A DNA stretch of 64,000 nucleotides from Roseimicrobium gellanilyticum (GCF_003315205.1 NZ_QNRR01000004.1:124001-188000), one strand, 5' to 3'; numbered from the stretch's first letter, positions 25,601 to 34,626 are shown. Numbers and translations are program-made. Notes: a model not told the origin generated them from the sequence alone.

Positions 25601-26405
25601 TCTCCTGGCCGAGCTGAAGATGGACGCGGCGGATGTGGTGCTGACCAGGGAGATGGAGCAGCTCGTTGCCGGCAAGTGCCCGCCATCCCGCCAGCTCGAT
25701 GTCCTGGAAGCCGTACTGGCCCGCTCTGCGGATGTCGCCGTTCTGAAGGAGAAGCTGGATGCCTTTGAGGCGACCCGCGCCGGAGCCGTGGGCACGGTGG
25801 GTGCCTATCTTGAGTGCCTGGAAGGTGGCAGCTCGGTGGAAGGCAAGGACATCGCACTGGAGCACCTCGCGGCGAACTGCACGGCCTGCCATCGTTTTGA
25901 CTCAAAGGAAGGCAGCACCGTGGGCCCGCAGCTCAGCGGTATCGGCGCGCAGAAGGATCGCACGTACCTGCTGGAGTCGCTGGTGAATCCCGTGGCCCAG
26001 ATCGCGCCGGGTTACGGCATGGTGTCTGTGACGCTGAAGGATGGGAAGTCCTACGCCGGCGTGGTGGTGAAGGAAGATGCCGAGAATGTGGAGCTCAAGC
26101 TCGCGGATGGTTCGGTGAAGAAGATTGATATCGCCGAGGTGACCGTGAAGACCCCGCCCATTTCCGTGATGCCGCCGATGAGTGCCATGCTGACGAAGCG
26201 CCAGCTCCGCGACCTCGTGGCATACTTGGCGGGCCTGAAAAGTGGTGGTGGCAGCTTAGGCTCGAAGAAAGTCGCCGTGAAGGAAACGGAGACCGGCGAG
26301 CATGAGGTGGCGGAGGAGGGGAAGAGGGAAGGTGGTGACGGAAAGGACCCGGGCGCCGCGAGCTCCAAAAAGGAAGCCACTGGCAAAAAGAAGAAGCAAG
26401 GATAG
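22662..26405 (+). CDS. PVC-type haem-binding membrane-bound dehydrogenase-like protein with HEAT repeats and cytochrome c motif
   Basis: 1247 residues from the ATG at 22662, chosen because it starts a signal peptide (MLRPGFLFLLTASVSLSLV). A Lys/Ser/Pro-rich linker leads to a beta-propeller of the 'membrane-bound dehydrogenase' type (VPDPVAVTVDPQGRVYVTQT; WTIGDKGVN; VDNDADKTGE). Three Asp-rich calcium-type loops follow one another (DHNKDGSIDWKD, DTDKDGTADK, DTNDDGVADE). Residues ~570-1040 are HEAT-like repeats. The C-terminal part is a cytochrome c-type domain with CTACH (Cys1073, Cys1076, His1077) and PQLSGIG. The family is hallmark Planctomycetes/Verrucomicrobia; periplasmic oxidation of sugars or alcohols is proposed but the substrate is unknown. 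The tail is Lys/Glu-rich. Confidence 0.85.
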   Translation: MLRPGFLFLLTASVSLSLVCVTFTSPVQGAQTSSKKKSSASSSKSKGKGKTPTSTDAKKKTESTPAPAPAPAPVAPPALPNEEDKPVPVPPLPSQKLQLHKWSGALNVPDPVAVTVDPQGRVYVTQTTRRKVGDLDIREHTQWIPNDVAMESIEQKKAFYHDVLAPGKTLRPRGSLKDHNKDGSIDWKDLTVHTERIYRLEDTDKDGTADKITLFAEGFNTEVTGIAAGILYHDGWVYCTIAPDLWRLRDTNDDGVADEREVVAHGFGHHIAYAGHDMHGLTVGPDGRIYWTIGDKGVNVLTKEGKRVAKPHEGCVLRCEPDGKNFEIFAHGLRNVQEIAFDEHGNLFGVDNDADKTGEKERFVYITEGSDSGWRCTYQYMKGWIPWMDEGLWKPRFAGQPEYITPPLAQGHDGPAGFVFNPGTALAAPWRQGFFGNQFPSGKMNVFRVAPSGASFTVTQDATVNSGVMGIGMSWGPEGKLYLADWMGGYPLDELGAIWTVDDPTGTDSTERQETLTRLREGFSNPEAVEPLAYLGHADQRVRLAAQFEIVKRGEFARLEEVAKNANQPRLARIHALWGLGQGMRAGKVERGSVEGLITALAEDKDLEVRAQLAKVVGDSQNDSSFGAKLLSLLKDRSPRVRFQAAVALGKLQVKEATPELLAQLALNADKDAYLRHALVSGLTGCATTGELAATATHESRSVRLGAVLALRRRADGAVSAFLEDKDAAVATEAARAIHDDESIPAKLPELAASLDSKRVVPDAFTRRVLNANFRIGDTAGAERVVSYALREDAALPVRNEALTLLTLWCTPPPLDRADGRARTLEARDEKAIADVLRPHLDQLMALKDTGLKTLAIQILIAYKLPVEANVAAAAVMEGSAPAETRIGALQLLATQHGGSAELGKTLTALVEGKAQPQAQAQARGKTKTQAQTQPQAQTPETLRIAALEILAREKPEVAIEQAGKLLTSGSTLEKQKCLALLAELKMDAADVVLTREMEQLVAGKCPPSRQLDVLEAVLARSADVAVLKEKLDAFEATRAGAVGTVGAYLECLEGGSSVEGKDIALEHLAANCTACHRFDSKEGSTVGPQLSGIGAQKDRTYLLESLVNPVAQIAPGYGMVSVTLKDGKSYAGVVVKEDAENVELKLADGSVKKIDIAEVTVKTPPISVMPPMSAMLTKRQLRDLVAYLAGLKSGGGSLGSKKVAVKETETGEHEVAEEGKREGGDGKDPGAASSKKEATGKKKKQG

Positions 26406-26433
26406 GCGCGATCACGGGAGGGGGTATGGCGTA

Positions 26434-27954
26434 ATGATTCCTCTTGCCGTGAGTGCGGTCGCGGGCCAATGGTCGGCGATGCGTTGCACAAACCGGCGGC
26501 TCCAGGTCCTGCTCCAGATCTTCCTGATGCTCGTTGTTCGGACGGCGGCTGTTACGGCTCAGTCTGGGGCTCTCGACCTTACTTTTGGCTCGGATGGGTT
26601 CGTGATGACACCGTTTGCAGCCATCCAGAAAACGTCCTTCAATAGTCAGCGTACAAAACTGAAGGTGCCCATCGCATTGTATCCATACTGTTTTGGGTTG
26701 TATGGGGCGGTGCAGAATGACGGGAAGATCATTGTGATTTGCGACAACCGTGTCGGGTACAATTTTGGGGAGTATATCATCGCCATGGCCCGCTATGAGC
26801 CCAGTGGTGAACTGGACACCACTTTTGGAGTCGGGGGCAAGGTCACATTCTCCTCGGGCGCAGAACGAAGGGAGGCGTGTGTTGGTTTGGAGATTCTAAG
26901 TGATGGCCACATCATGGTTTCGGGACGTTCGGTTCCTTTAGGAAAGACTCCGGCCAACAGCAGCGATGGAGAGATACTCCTGCTCAAATACAAACCCGAC
27001 GGATCGCCGGATCCAGGCTTTGGGGAAAATGGTGTGAAGATGTGCAAATATGGACATCCTGGTGACGGCAAGTTTTTTCACCGCACCTTCAAAGCGCAGC
27101 CCGACGGCAGGCTTCTGGTGGCGGGAGGCACCTTCACGGAATCCAACAAGGCCACCACGAGCGTGGCTCGATTTACACCAGATGGAGTGTTGGATCCGGC
27201 ATTCGGCAATGCAGGCAGGGCGCCAGTGCCACTGCCCAACAATGGAAAACTGGTGGTGGACGACGCAATCTCGCTTCCGGATGGCAAATGCCTGGTAGCT
27301 GGTTGGTTGCACTTTGGAAAGTTTACCTTAGACGCCTCTACACGCCCGTTTGTGTATTCGGCGCTTCTGTGCCTCAATGGCGATGGGAGCATCGATACCA
27401 ACTTCGGCAAGGACGGCAGGGTGGCCATGGCCATGGGAGGGCTGAACTCGTTCGACAACCGCCTTGCGCTGCAGGGTGACGGCAAAATCATCGTGGCAAC
27501 CAAGTGCGGCCCTCACAGTGCGTCGAATTCAGGCCAGTCCATCGGTTTGTTCCGCTATCTTCCGAACGGCATGCTTGACGATACCTTTGGTCGTGGAGGG
27601 AAGGTGACCGCCTATTTCCCAAGGGTTCATGCGGTGTCGGAAGCTCTCGTCTTGGGGGATGGGCGCATTGCCGTAGCTGGCGAGGTTGAGGGATGTTTTG
27701 CACTGACGTTGTTCCTGCCCAATGGAGCGCCCGATGTGAGCTTCGGAAAGTCAGGACTCATGACGTATGAACCTGCGGATTGGGCAGAGTCGAAGGCAAA
27801 CCAAGCTGCCAGAAGAAACAAGATGAGTGACCCAGTTTCGATGCAAGTGGGCGGGGCATTGCTTCAAAAAGATGGGAAGATTGTGATCTTTGGTTCCATT
27901 CCCTTGAAGAATAGTTCGCGTGTTCTTGGGATGGTGCGGATAAACGTAAAGTAA
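26434..27954 (+). CDS. Secreted delta-60 repeat beta-propeller-like protein
   Basis: 506 residues from the ATG at 26434, with a GGGAGGGG ribosome-site-like stretch upstream; ATG 26479 is an alternative. A signal peptide precedes AQSGALDLTFG. The body consists of at least six ~60-residue repeats with the delta-60 hallmark 'G.LD.tFG..G.v' (e.g. GELDTTFGVGGKV, GVLDPAFGNAGRA, GSIDTNFGKDGRV, GMLDDTFGRGGKV). These alternate with 'Q.DGkilvaG' strands. Such proteins are exported and often surface-associated; no enzymatic role is known. It begins 28 bp after the preceding gene, possibly co-transcribed. Confidence 0.85.
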   Translation: MIPLAVSAVAGQWSAMRCTNRRLQVLLQIFLMLVVRTAAVTAQSGALDLTFGSDGFVMTPFAAIQKTSFNSQRTKLKVPIALYPYCFGLYGAVQNDGKIIVICDNRVGYNFGEYIIAMARYEPSGELDTTFGVGGKVTFSSGAERREACVGLEILSDGHIMVSGRSVPLGKTPANSSDGEILLLKYKPDGSPDPGFGENGVKMCKYGHPGDGKFFHRTFKAQPDGRLLVAGGTFTESNKATTSVARFTPDGVLDPAFGNAGRAPVPLPNNGKLVVDDAISLPDGKCLVAGWLHFGKFTLDASTRPFVYSALLCLNGDGSIDTNFGKDGRVAMAMGGLNSFDNRLALQGDGKIIVATKCGPHSASNSGQSIGLFRYLPNGMLDDTFGRGGKVTAYFPRVHAVSEALVLGDGRIAVAGEVEGCFALTLFLPNGAPDVSFGKSGLMTYEPADWAESKANQAARRNKMSDPVSMQVGGALLQKDGKIVIFGSIPLKNSSRVLGMVRINVK

Positions 27955-28215
27955 AGCGGTGCGGGAACCCCGGCTCAGTGCAGTGAGAATGAAACGCTGG
28001 AAGGGTGGAGATGCTGGATTGATGGTTCGCGCTCCGAATCGTTTCCAAGAAGGGCTCCCGCAGACCGAAGCGGGTCGTGAATTGTAGGCGATGTGATGCC
28101 CCAACTCGTTCGTGAGTGTTCAGATTTTTCTCTTTGTGTTTTCAGTGGGTTGGACCTATGTAGTCCTCCATTGGGACCGGACGTAACGGAGACGTCACGC
28201 AAGCTTCGAAAAATT

Positions 28216-29556
28216 ATGGATGCCGCGCCAGACCAAGGTTTGCTCAATCAGCAATCCGTAGAATTGCAGAAGGTTCCCGCCCTCGTGCGGAGGGATGAGC
28301 GCGCAAGCTACGCCTCAAAATTAGAACAGATGCTGGGCAGTGCCCTAAGAGAGGTCGGGGTATTGGTGGATGGTCTGCTCCCCAAAGGATGTTTTGTTTC
28401 AACCCCTGCTCCGCTCCCGGATGCCACACAGCCTACTGCTGGGCAACCCGTGGCAACATCGGTTGAAATTGAGCTGTCAGAAGAATTTCGTAGTGCGTTT
28501 GAAGCTGCCCAAATGCGGTTCATCAAAAAAATGAAGGACGCTGCCGACAGTAAGAACCTGGAGAATACTGAAGCAGTTGATGCATCCACCAAGAACGAGC
28601 TGGCAAAAGAAGCATTGAATGAGCTGAGCAATCTCGGTTTTGGCAACATTGTAACGACCTTCGGGAATAAAACCGACGTTGCCTCTCCGACCAGATACTT
28701 TGATGGATTGAGGATGATGGGCATGGCCCTGAACAAAGCCCAGAGCGGCAAGCCCGGGCCCGGGAGTCAGGGAACAGCAGGGAAAAGTGCCGGGCTGTAC
28801 TCGTCACTCGCCCCGGCCACACGAAGAAATAAAATCAACCCGGTTCTTGGCTACAAACCTCAATTTGACCCGACCAAGGGTGAGGAGGGTGATGGCAGGC
28901 GTTTTACTCGTGTGATCGTTGAGGGGCCCTATGCTGAGAAGCAATGGCCACCTGAGATGCGAATTTTCATTATTAAGAGCAGTACATCTGAGAAGGAATT
29001 GCTGACTTTCTTCAGAGCAGACGTAACAAAGCATGCAAAGGGGCTTGACCACCTGAAGTGGACAGAACTCAACAATTCGGGAAATGCTGACGCCGCTGAA
29101 GTTCAAGTAAACGACACAATCACACTCAAGGAGATGGCGCTCGAAGTTGTAAGAAGTGAATTGCGGGGTCAATTGCGGCAGCCGGGTACCCCACTAGAAA
29201 AAGCTTCCGATAAGGAATATTATAAGATCAAACTGAAGCTCTCGGCCGAACGTTCCAAGATCGAAGCAGCCGAAAAGTCGATGCATGATTTGCACAGAAG
29301 ATACCCCGATGAAAGGATGCCAGATGGAACGCCCGTGAATGACGGCGTATTCAACCGTCAGGCGGCAGCTGCAGAATTTATCAAATGCCTCGAAGACAAG
29401 TATGGAGCTGCCTTTGTCAGTCGGTTCAAGGAAGGAGCGGGTGCCGAAGAGACGAAGAGCCCAATGAAGCTGCTCTTGCTAATCTCCAGCAACGTGGAAC
29501 GAGCCTATGAAAGTTCCAATCCTGGCGCCGCCGGAGGGGGCGCGAACGACCGCTAA
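28216..29556 (+). CDS. Orphan hypothetical protein, charged and helical
   Basis: 446 residues from the ATG at 28216; the frame is open further upstream to 28093 but that part is not protein-like. Rich in Lys, Glu and Ala with predicted helices (FRSAFEAAQMRFIKKMKDAA; KIKLKLSAERSKIEAAEKS), a Gly/Pro-rich hinge near the middle and a Gly-rich tail. No signal peptide or membrane segment. Third-position base usage looks less GC-biased than in the neighbours, hinting at acquisition or relaxed constraint. No family recognised. Confidence 0.6.
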   Translation: MDAAPDQGLLNQQSVELQKVPALVRRDERASYASKLEQMLGSALREVGVLVDGLLPKGCFVSTPAPLPDATQPTAGQPVATSVEIELSEEFRSAFEAAQMRFIKKMKDAADSKNLENTEAVDASTKNELAKEALNELSNLGFGNIVTTFGNKTDVASPTRYFDGLRMMGMALNKAQSGKPGPGSQGTAGKSAGLYSSLAPATRRNKINPVLGYKPQFDPTKGEEGDGRRFTRVIVEGPYAEKQWPPEMRIFIIKSSTSEKELLTFFRADVTKHAKGLDHLKWTELNNSGNADAAEVQVNDTITLKEMALEVVRSELRGQLRQPGTPLEKASDKEYYKIKLKLSAERSKIEAAEKSMHDLHRRYPDERMPDGTPVNDGVFNRQAAAAEFIKCLEDKYGAAFVSRFKEGAGAEETKSPMKLLLLISSNVERAYESSNPGAAGGGANDR

Positions 29557-29619
29557 AAATAAGATTTCAGGAATCTCGCGCTCCACCAGGCTCGGCACAT
29601 CCACCAATCGCAGCCCTAC

Positions 29620-31740
29620 TCACTTCGGCACATGCGGCACCAGCAAATCCGGTGATTGCGCCCTTGGGCGATGCCTCCGCACGGCCTGCTTCGCGAAGAA
29701 CTCCTGCGAGCGCACGGCCTTGGTCTTGGACTTGGCGGAAGGACGCGGGACCGGCGTGTAGTTCCCGTCCTTGTCGAGCTGGCGGGCCTGCACGTTGTCG
29801 GAGAAGTGGGTCAGGAGGATTTCCTGCAGGCGCTTCTTGCACGCAGGATCCTCAATCGGCGTCAGCAACTCCACACGCTTGCTCAGGTTGCGTGTCATGA
29901 AGTCCGCACTGGAGATGAAGACGACCGGGTCACCTCCCTGGCGGAACCAGTAGATGCGCGCGTGCTCCAGATAGCGGTCAATGATGCTGACGACGCGGAT
30001 GTTTTCACTCAAGCCCTTCACGCCCGGCTTCAGGCAGCAGATGCCGCGGATATTGAGTTGTACCTTCACCCCGGCCTGCGAGGCGGCGTAGAGGGCCTCC
30101 ATCATCTGGAGGTCCTCGAGCGCATTCATCTTCAGCATGATTTCCGCCTCCTCGCCGGCGGCGGCACGGGCGGTCTCGCTCTGGATCATCTCCAGCAGAC
30201 GCTCGCGCAGGCCGAAGGGGGCCATGCTGATTTTCTGGAAGTGCACAAACCGGGAGCGTCCGGTGACGGTGTTGAAAAAGGCCGACGCATCCGCGCCGTA
30301 CACCGGATCGCGTGTGAGGAAGCTGATGTCGGTGTAGAGCTTCGCGGTGGCCTCGTTGTAGTTTCCCGTGCCGAAGTGGCAGTAGCGGGCCATGCCGCCA
30401 GGTTCGCGACGCACGACGAGGGTGATCTTTGCATGCGTCTTCAGTCCGCGCACGCCGTAGATGATTTGCGCGCCGGCGGCGAGGAGTTCTTCCGCGCGTT
30501 CCAGGTTGCGGGCTTCGTCGAAGCGGGCCTTCAGTTCCACCAATGCTGTCACGTGCTTGCCTGCCTGGGCGGCCTTGATGAGCGCGGAGATGATGCGGCT
30601 GTTCTTCGCGGTGCGGTAGAGGATTTGTTTGATGGCCACCACATTCGCGTCCGTCGCGGCCTGCTCGATGAGCTGCACCACGGGCTCGAAGGATTCATAA
30701 GGATGGTACAGCAGGATGTCGTCCTTCCGGATGACATCGAAGATGCTCTCGTCCGGCTCCAGGGTGACGGCCTCTGAGGTGGGCCACTGCTCGGTCTTCA
30801 GGTCCTCGAAGCCGGGCACTGAGGAAATGGCGAAGTACGCACGCAGATCCAGCTCCCCGGGGATCATGTACGTGAGGGAGGGGGGCGCATCACAGATCTG
30901 CTGGATGGCCTTGATGAGGGACTGCGTGACGTCCGGCTCGTCCTCGATTTCCAGGCGGATGGTGTTGCTGGTCTTGCGTGCTTCGAGGATTTCCTCCATC
31001 TCCGCGGCGATGTCCTGGGCGCTTTCGTCATCGAGGGTGATGTCGCTGTTCCGGCTGATGCGGAAGCGCGCGGTGCCGGTGACCTGTTCCTGCGGGAAGA
31101 AGTCGTGGATGAAGATCTCCACGAGGTCCTCGATGTTGATGTAGGCGTGCGTGTTCCCCTCCGCATCGGGAATGACCACATGGCGGGGGAGATTTGGAGG
31201 CAGGGTGAAGACGACATGCCGCACCTGGTCTTCCTCACCGATGCGCGAGCGCACTTCGCTCATGAGTACAATCTGCAAGGCAGGAAGCTGCAGGCGATCC
31301 TCACCCGGCTCCACCGCGATGGGGGAGAGCACGGCGAAGACATTCTCATTGAAGTAGGCGTGCAGGTGCGTGCGCTGGCTGGGATTCAGCTCGGCGGGCG
31401 TGAGGCGGCGGATGCCATTGCGGCGCAGCACGGGCAGCAGGTCCTGATTCAGGATGCGGTATTGCTCCTTGATGAAGGCCAGCGTGCGCTCGCGAATTTC
31501 ATTGAGCTGCTGCGTTGGCGTCAGTCCGGCGGGGTCATTCACCTTCCGGCGTGCGTCCTTGAGGTATTGCAGTCCACCCACACGGACCATGAAGAACTCG
31601 TCCAGATTCGAGGCGGTGATGGCCAGGAACTTCACCCGCTCCAGCGGTGGCAGCATTTCACGGGCAGCCTCGGCGAGGACGCGTTCATTGAAGGCCAGCC
31701 AGCTCAGCTCACGATTGAAGTAATTGGGTTCGGTGGCCAT
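29620..31740 (-). CDS. ppk: Polyphosphate kinase 1
   Basis: 706 residues, normal length. Polymerises the gamma-phosphate of ATP into inorganic polyphosphate, reversibly. The N-terminal signature FNRELSWLAFNERVL is intact. The autophosphorylated histidine is His436 in LKTHAKITLVVRRE, equivalent to E. coli His435. RIYWFRQGGDPVVFISSADFMTRNLSKRVE is the usual second conserved block. Last gene of a minus-strand run ROK kinase - Ppx-like - ppk, with 57 bp between ppx and ppk. Membrane-associated in other bacteria. Confidence 0.95.
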   Translation of the reverse strand: MATEPNYFNRELSWLAFNERVLAEAAREMLPPLERVKFLAITASNLDEFFMVRVGGLQYLKDARRKVNDPAGLTPTQQLNEIRERTLAFIKEQYRILNQDLLPVLRRNGIRRLTPAELNPSQRTHLHAYFNENVFAVLSPIAVEPGEDRLQLPALQIVLMSEVRSRIGEEDQVRHVVFTLPPNLPRHVVIPDAEGNTHAYINIEDLVEIFIHDFFPQEQVTGTARFRISRNSDITLDDESAQDIAAEMEEILEARKTSNTIRLEIEDEPDVTQSLIKAIQQICDAPPSLTYMIPGELDLRAYFAISSVPGFEDLKTEQWPTSEAVTLEPDESIFDVIRKDDILLYHPYESFEPVVQLIEQAATDANVVAIKQILYRTAKNSRIISALIKAAQAGKHVTALVELKARFDEARNLERAEELLAAGAQIIYGVRGLKTHAKITLVVRREPGGMARYCHFGTGNYNEATAKLYTDISFLTRDPVYGADASAFFNTVTGRSRFVHFQKISMAPFGLRERLLEMIQSETARAAAGEEAEIMLKMNALEDLQMMEALYAASQAGVKVQLNIRGICCLKPGVKGLSENIRVVSIIDRYLEHARIYWFRQGGDPVVFISSADFMTRNLSKRVELLTPIEDPACKKRLQEILLTHFSDNVQARQLDKDGNYTPVPRPSAKSKTKAVRSQEFFAKQAVRRHRPRAQSPDLLVPHVPK

Positions 31741-31797
31741 GGAGGAGAAAAAAGAAGGTCTGGGAGCGGTGGACGATGCCGGCAGTGGGGAATGGGC

Positions 31798-33333
31798 TTA
31801 CGGCGTGCGCAGGAGCACCTCGTAGCCATAGATTTCACGAAAGATATCGCACTTCCCGTTCACCGCGATCTGCTCGACGGTAGTGTCTTCGACCCCGGGC
31901 GTCTCGATGACGTAGGTGTCGCCCTCGCGCTTCAGGTCTACTTTCCTGATGCGCTGGGAGTGGCTGCGGTCCAGGCAGTCTGCCACGCGGAGGATGGCGG
32001 CGAGCTTGATGACAGTCATGCGATCTTCACGCGAGAGCTCGGAGAAGTCTGCGTGATTCGGGCTCGGATTGTAGCGGCGGTGGTAGCGTGCGAGGAGGGC
32101 CACCAGCGTGCGGTCGCGTGCGGAAAGGCCGAATACTTCCGTATTCAGGATGATGTAGAGGCTGTGCTTGTGATGCTCGCGCGGACTCACGAACATGCCT
32201 GTCTCATGCAGGATGGCGGCCACGCGCAGCAGCAGCTCATGGCGTGCATCCAGCGAGTGCAGTGACTGGAGGTCGGAGAAGATCTGCTGGGCAAACTTCG
32301 CCACATGCTCGGCGTGCTTGTGGTCGGTCTTGTATTTCTTGGCCACTTCGCGCGCGGCCTGGAGCACCTCATCCTGGAAGGTCTGGGTCAGCGGATTGCT
32401 CTCCAGCAGGTCCATGAGTAGGTCCCGCTGGAAATCGCCCTCCGGCACCACGAGCACCTGGTCGTCAAAACGACGCGCGAGAGCGAGGTTTGTCTGCAGG
32501 GCAGGGGTGATGCCCTCCGTGCCGGTGTAGTGCAGGTGGAGTTTCCTCACGAGTTCATCCGCAGACATGGCGGCGATGGACTCGGTGAATTTCTCAAGCT
32601 GCTTCACCGTGATGAAGCTCGCGCCCTGCTTCGGCTTGGCGATGAGCGGCGCTGCACTCTGAATTTCCGTGCCGATGAAGACGTGGTAGTCCGGCTTCGC
32701 CTCGGAGTAGTCCGTGGCCAGCGTATCCACCACGCCGCGGATTTGCTCCTCGATGTAGGCCAGTTGCTGCGCGGGGCCTGACTCCAGCGCCATGGCCTCG
32801 CGCGTGCGGAAGATGCCGAGGCGGTAGCTGGAGTACGCATTGATACGCCCTTTGATGAAGTGCAGCGCGCGCGTATTCCCCGGGCCAATGTGGGAGACGA
32901 GCGTATTCCCATTCGCGATGTCCGGATTGCTCTTCAGCAGGCGCACCGTGGTCTGGTAGATGAGGCGCGTCATGTCGCCGTCATCGATGAGCTCCACGCG
33001 CACATTCCCCGCGACCTGCATGCGGTTCAGGAAGATTTCGTGATTGGTCGCCTCGGAGAGGATGTTGGTGGTGAGGCAGCGCAGGTTCGCATCCGGCACG
33101 GCGTACTCGCCGAGCGTCTGGCGGAAGTCGCGCAGGATGGCGGCAGCCTGCTCCATCACGGGGCGCGAGACGGTGCCGGTGCGGAAGATGTCGCGGGCCA
33201 GGGGCAGTGGCTTCTCCAGATAGTCGAGCTGCGAGAAGGTGCCGTCTGCCGCCTTCTCCGCGACGAGCAGGGTCACGGAGGTCGAGCCGAACTGGATGAT
33301 CGCGGCGGTATCGAGCTGGTCGGGTGAAGACAT
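31798..33333 (-). CDS. Ppx/GppA-family protein with HD domain, degenerate active site
   Basis: 511 residues from the ATG at 33333; an in-frame TTG at 33399 is less likely. The N-terminal half is the actin-like Ppx/GppA ATPase fold. Its first phosphate loop reads IIQFGSTS, with Gln14 where the family has Asp (IDLGSNS). The catalytic Glu block (GEEEARLIY) is replaced by DGDMTRLIY, and the second loop (DIGGGSTE) by HIGPGNTR. The C-terminal HD-type domain has HKHAEHVAKFA, LHETG in place of LHDIG, and EHHKHS. Its position between a ROK kinase and ppk ties it to polyphosphate, but hydrolysis of polyP or pppGpp is doubtful. It could be a sensor or regulatory subunit. Confidence 0.85.
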   Translation of the reverse strand: MSSPDQLDTAAIIQFGSTSVTLLVAEKAADGTFSQLDYLEKPLPLARDIFRTGTVSRPVMEQAAAILRDFRQTLGEYAVPDANLRCLTTNILSEATNHEIFLNRMQVAGNVRVELIDDGDMTRLIYQTTVRLLKSNPDIANGNTLVSHIGPGNTRALHFIKGRINAYSSYRLGIFRTREAMALESGPAQQLAYIEEQIRGVVDTLATDYSEAKPDYHVFIGTEIQSAAPLIAKPKQGASFITVKQLEKFTESIAAMSADELVRKLHLHYTGTEGITPALQTNLALARRFDDQVLVVPEGDFQRDLLMDLLESNPLTQTFQDEVLQAAREVAKKYKTDHKHAEHVAKFAQQIFSDLQSLHSLDARHELLLRVAAILHETGMFVSPREHHKHSLYIILNTEVFGLSARDRTLVALLARYHRRYNPSPNHADFSELSREDRMTVIKLAAILRVADCLDRSHSQRIRKVDLKREGDTYVIETPGVEDTTVEQIAVNGKCDIFREIYGYEVLLRTP

Positions 33334-33422
33334 GGTGCGGGGCTTGCTTGTCGCTGCCTTCGGGGTGGTGACAAGCGGCGGGCCAGAAATATGACTCAAG
33401 GCCCGCTGGTCGGTGATTTATT

Positions 33423-34427
33423 TTACTTTTTTGCGCGCAGCCATGCAATGGAGCCGCAGGCCACGGCGGTGTTCCCCAGCTTGGCGATGGAGAACTTCAT
33501 GCCGCGGTAGATCTCCGGGACGGTGAAGCGCTCCACCTGCTCGCGCATGGCCTGGAGGTAGAGCTTGGGCATTTCCTCCACGAGACCACCGCCGAGGGTG
33601 ATGTGGTCCGGGGCCATGAGATTGGCCACCATGGAGATACCCATGCCGAGGTACTGCAGGGAATTCAGGAAGATGGTTTCCGTGGCGCGCTCGTGTGCGT
33701 TGAAGGAGGTGGAGAGCGCCTTGCTGCGCATCTCCTTGAGCACGGCATTCGTCTTGGCATCGAGCAGGGGTGCATTGCCACGCGTGCATTCCACACTGGC
33801 AGCGGCGGCGATGCCGAGGCGGCTGGTGAGATCCTCGAAGAGCACGTAGCCGGGGAAAGCTGAGCTCAGATGGGTGCCGGGCACATAGATCATGCCCAGC
33901 TCCATGCAGGAGACATTCGCGCCGCGAATGAGATTGCCATCATACACGAAGCCTGCGCCCAAGCCGGTGCCGGGGAAGACCCCGAGCAGCGAGCGTGAGC
34001 CCTTGCCCGCGCCGAGGGTGTACTCGCCGTAGGTGCCGGCATCCACGTCATTGAGCACGGCCACGGGACATTTGTAGAGCTTCTCCAGCTCGGGCCCGAG
34101 CATCACGCGCTTCCAATTCAGGTTGGGCGCGTGAATGAGGATGCCTTTCTCGGTATTCACCGTGCCGGGACAGCCGATGCCGATGCCCTGCATCTTGGCC
34201 GGGCGGACGTTCGCATTGGCCATGGCCTCCTCGATGGTGGCCTGGATGCGCTTGATGCCGCGCGCCGCACCCTTGCCGCCGCCTTGGGTGGACTTCCTGG
34301 CGGTGCCGAGGACGTTGTAGTCGGCGTCCAGAATGACCGCCATCATCTTCGTGCCGCCGAAATCAAACCCGACCCAGAAGGGCTTGCCGCTGAGCGCGAT
34401 TTTCTTCGCAGGACTCTTCTTTGCCAT
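33423..34427 (-). CDS. ROK-family sugar kinase (glucokinase-like)
   Basis: 334 residues. Phosphate loop VGFDFGGTKMMAVILD, sugar-binding GIGCPGTVNTEKG, catalytic Asp in VLNDVDAGTYGEY, and GVFPGTGLGAGFV. The zinc-binding 'GH...CxCGxxGC' block of many ROK proteins is not seen; the corresponding part is CMELGMIYVPG. Phosphorylates a hexose, probably glucose. Being first in an apparent operon with ppx-like and ppk raises the possibility of polyphosphate as donor, as in actinobacterial polyphosphate glucokinases of the same superfamily. The donor cannot be read from the sequence. Confidence 0.85.
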   Translation of the reverse strand: MAKKSPAKKIALSGKPFWVGFDFGGTKMMAVILDADYNVLGTARKSTQGGGKGAARGIKRIQATIEEAMANANVRPAKMQGIGIGCPGTVNTEKGILIHAPNLNWKRVMLGPELEKLYKCPVAVLNDVDAGTYGEYTLGAGKGSRSLLGVFPGTGLGAGFVYDGNLIRGANVSCMELGMIYVPGTHLSSAFPGYVLFEDLTSRLGIAAAASVECTRGNAPLLDAKTNAVLKEMRSKALSTSFNAHERATETIFLNSLQYLGMGISMVANLMAPDHITLGGGLVEEMPKLYLQAMREQVERFTVPEIYRGMKFSIAKLGNTAVACGSIAWLRAKK

Positions 34428-34470
34428 GGCACGTTTTCATCAAGTCTGGGGGAAAAGGCAAGTGACAATT

Positions 34471-34508
34471 GGTTGATAGTCGAGGGTTGATAGTTGATAG
34501 CCTGAGGG
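34471..34508 (+). repeat. Dispersed 7-bp-phased repeat, family B, copy 3
   Basis: GTTGATA-GTCGAGG-GTTGATA-GTTGATA-GCCTGAG, facing an inverted copy at 34627-34660. The two fill much of the 34428-34730 spacer; the DNA between them is unremarkable. Confidence 0.8.
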
Positions 34509-34626
34509 TGTTGAGAGGTTAAGGACTCGGGCGGTGGTCCGTTTGAGATTTCAACTCGGAGGCCACAAAGAAACTTCAAAGCCTGAGTCTTTCTCGGGCT
34601 CTCCGCCACCAACTCTCGACTTAGGT

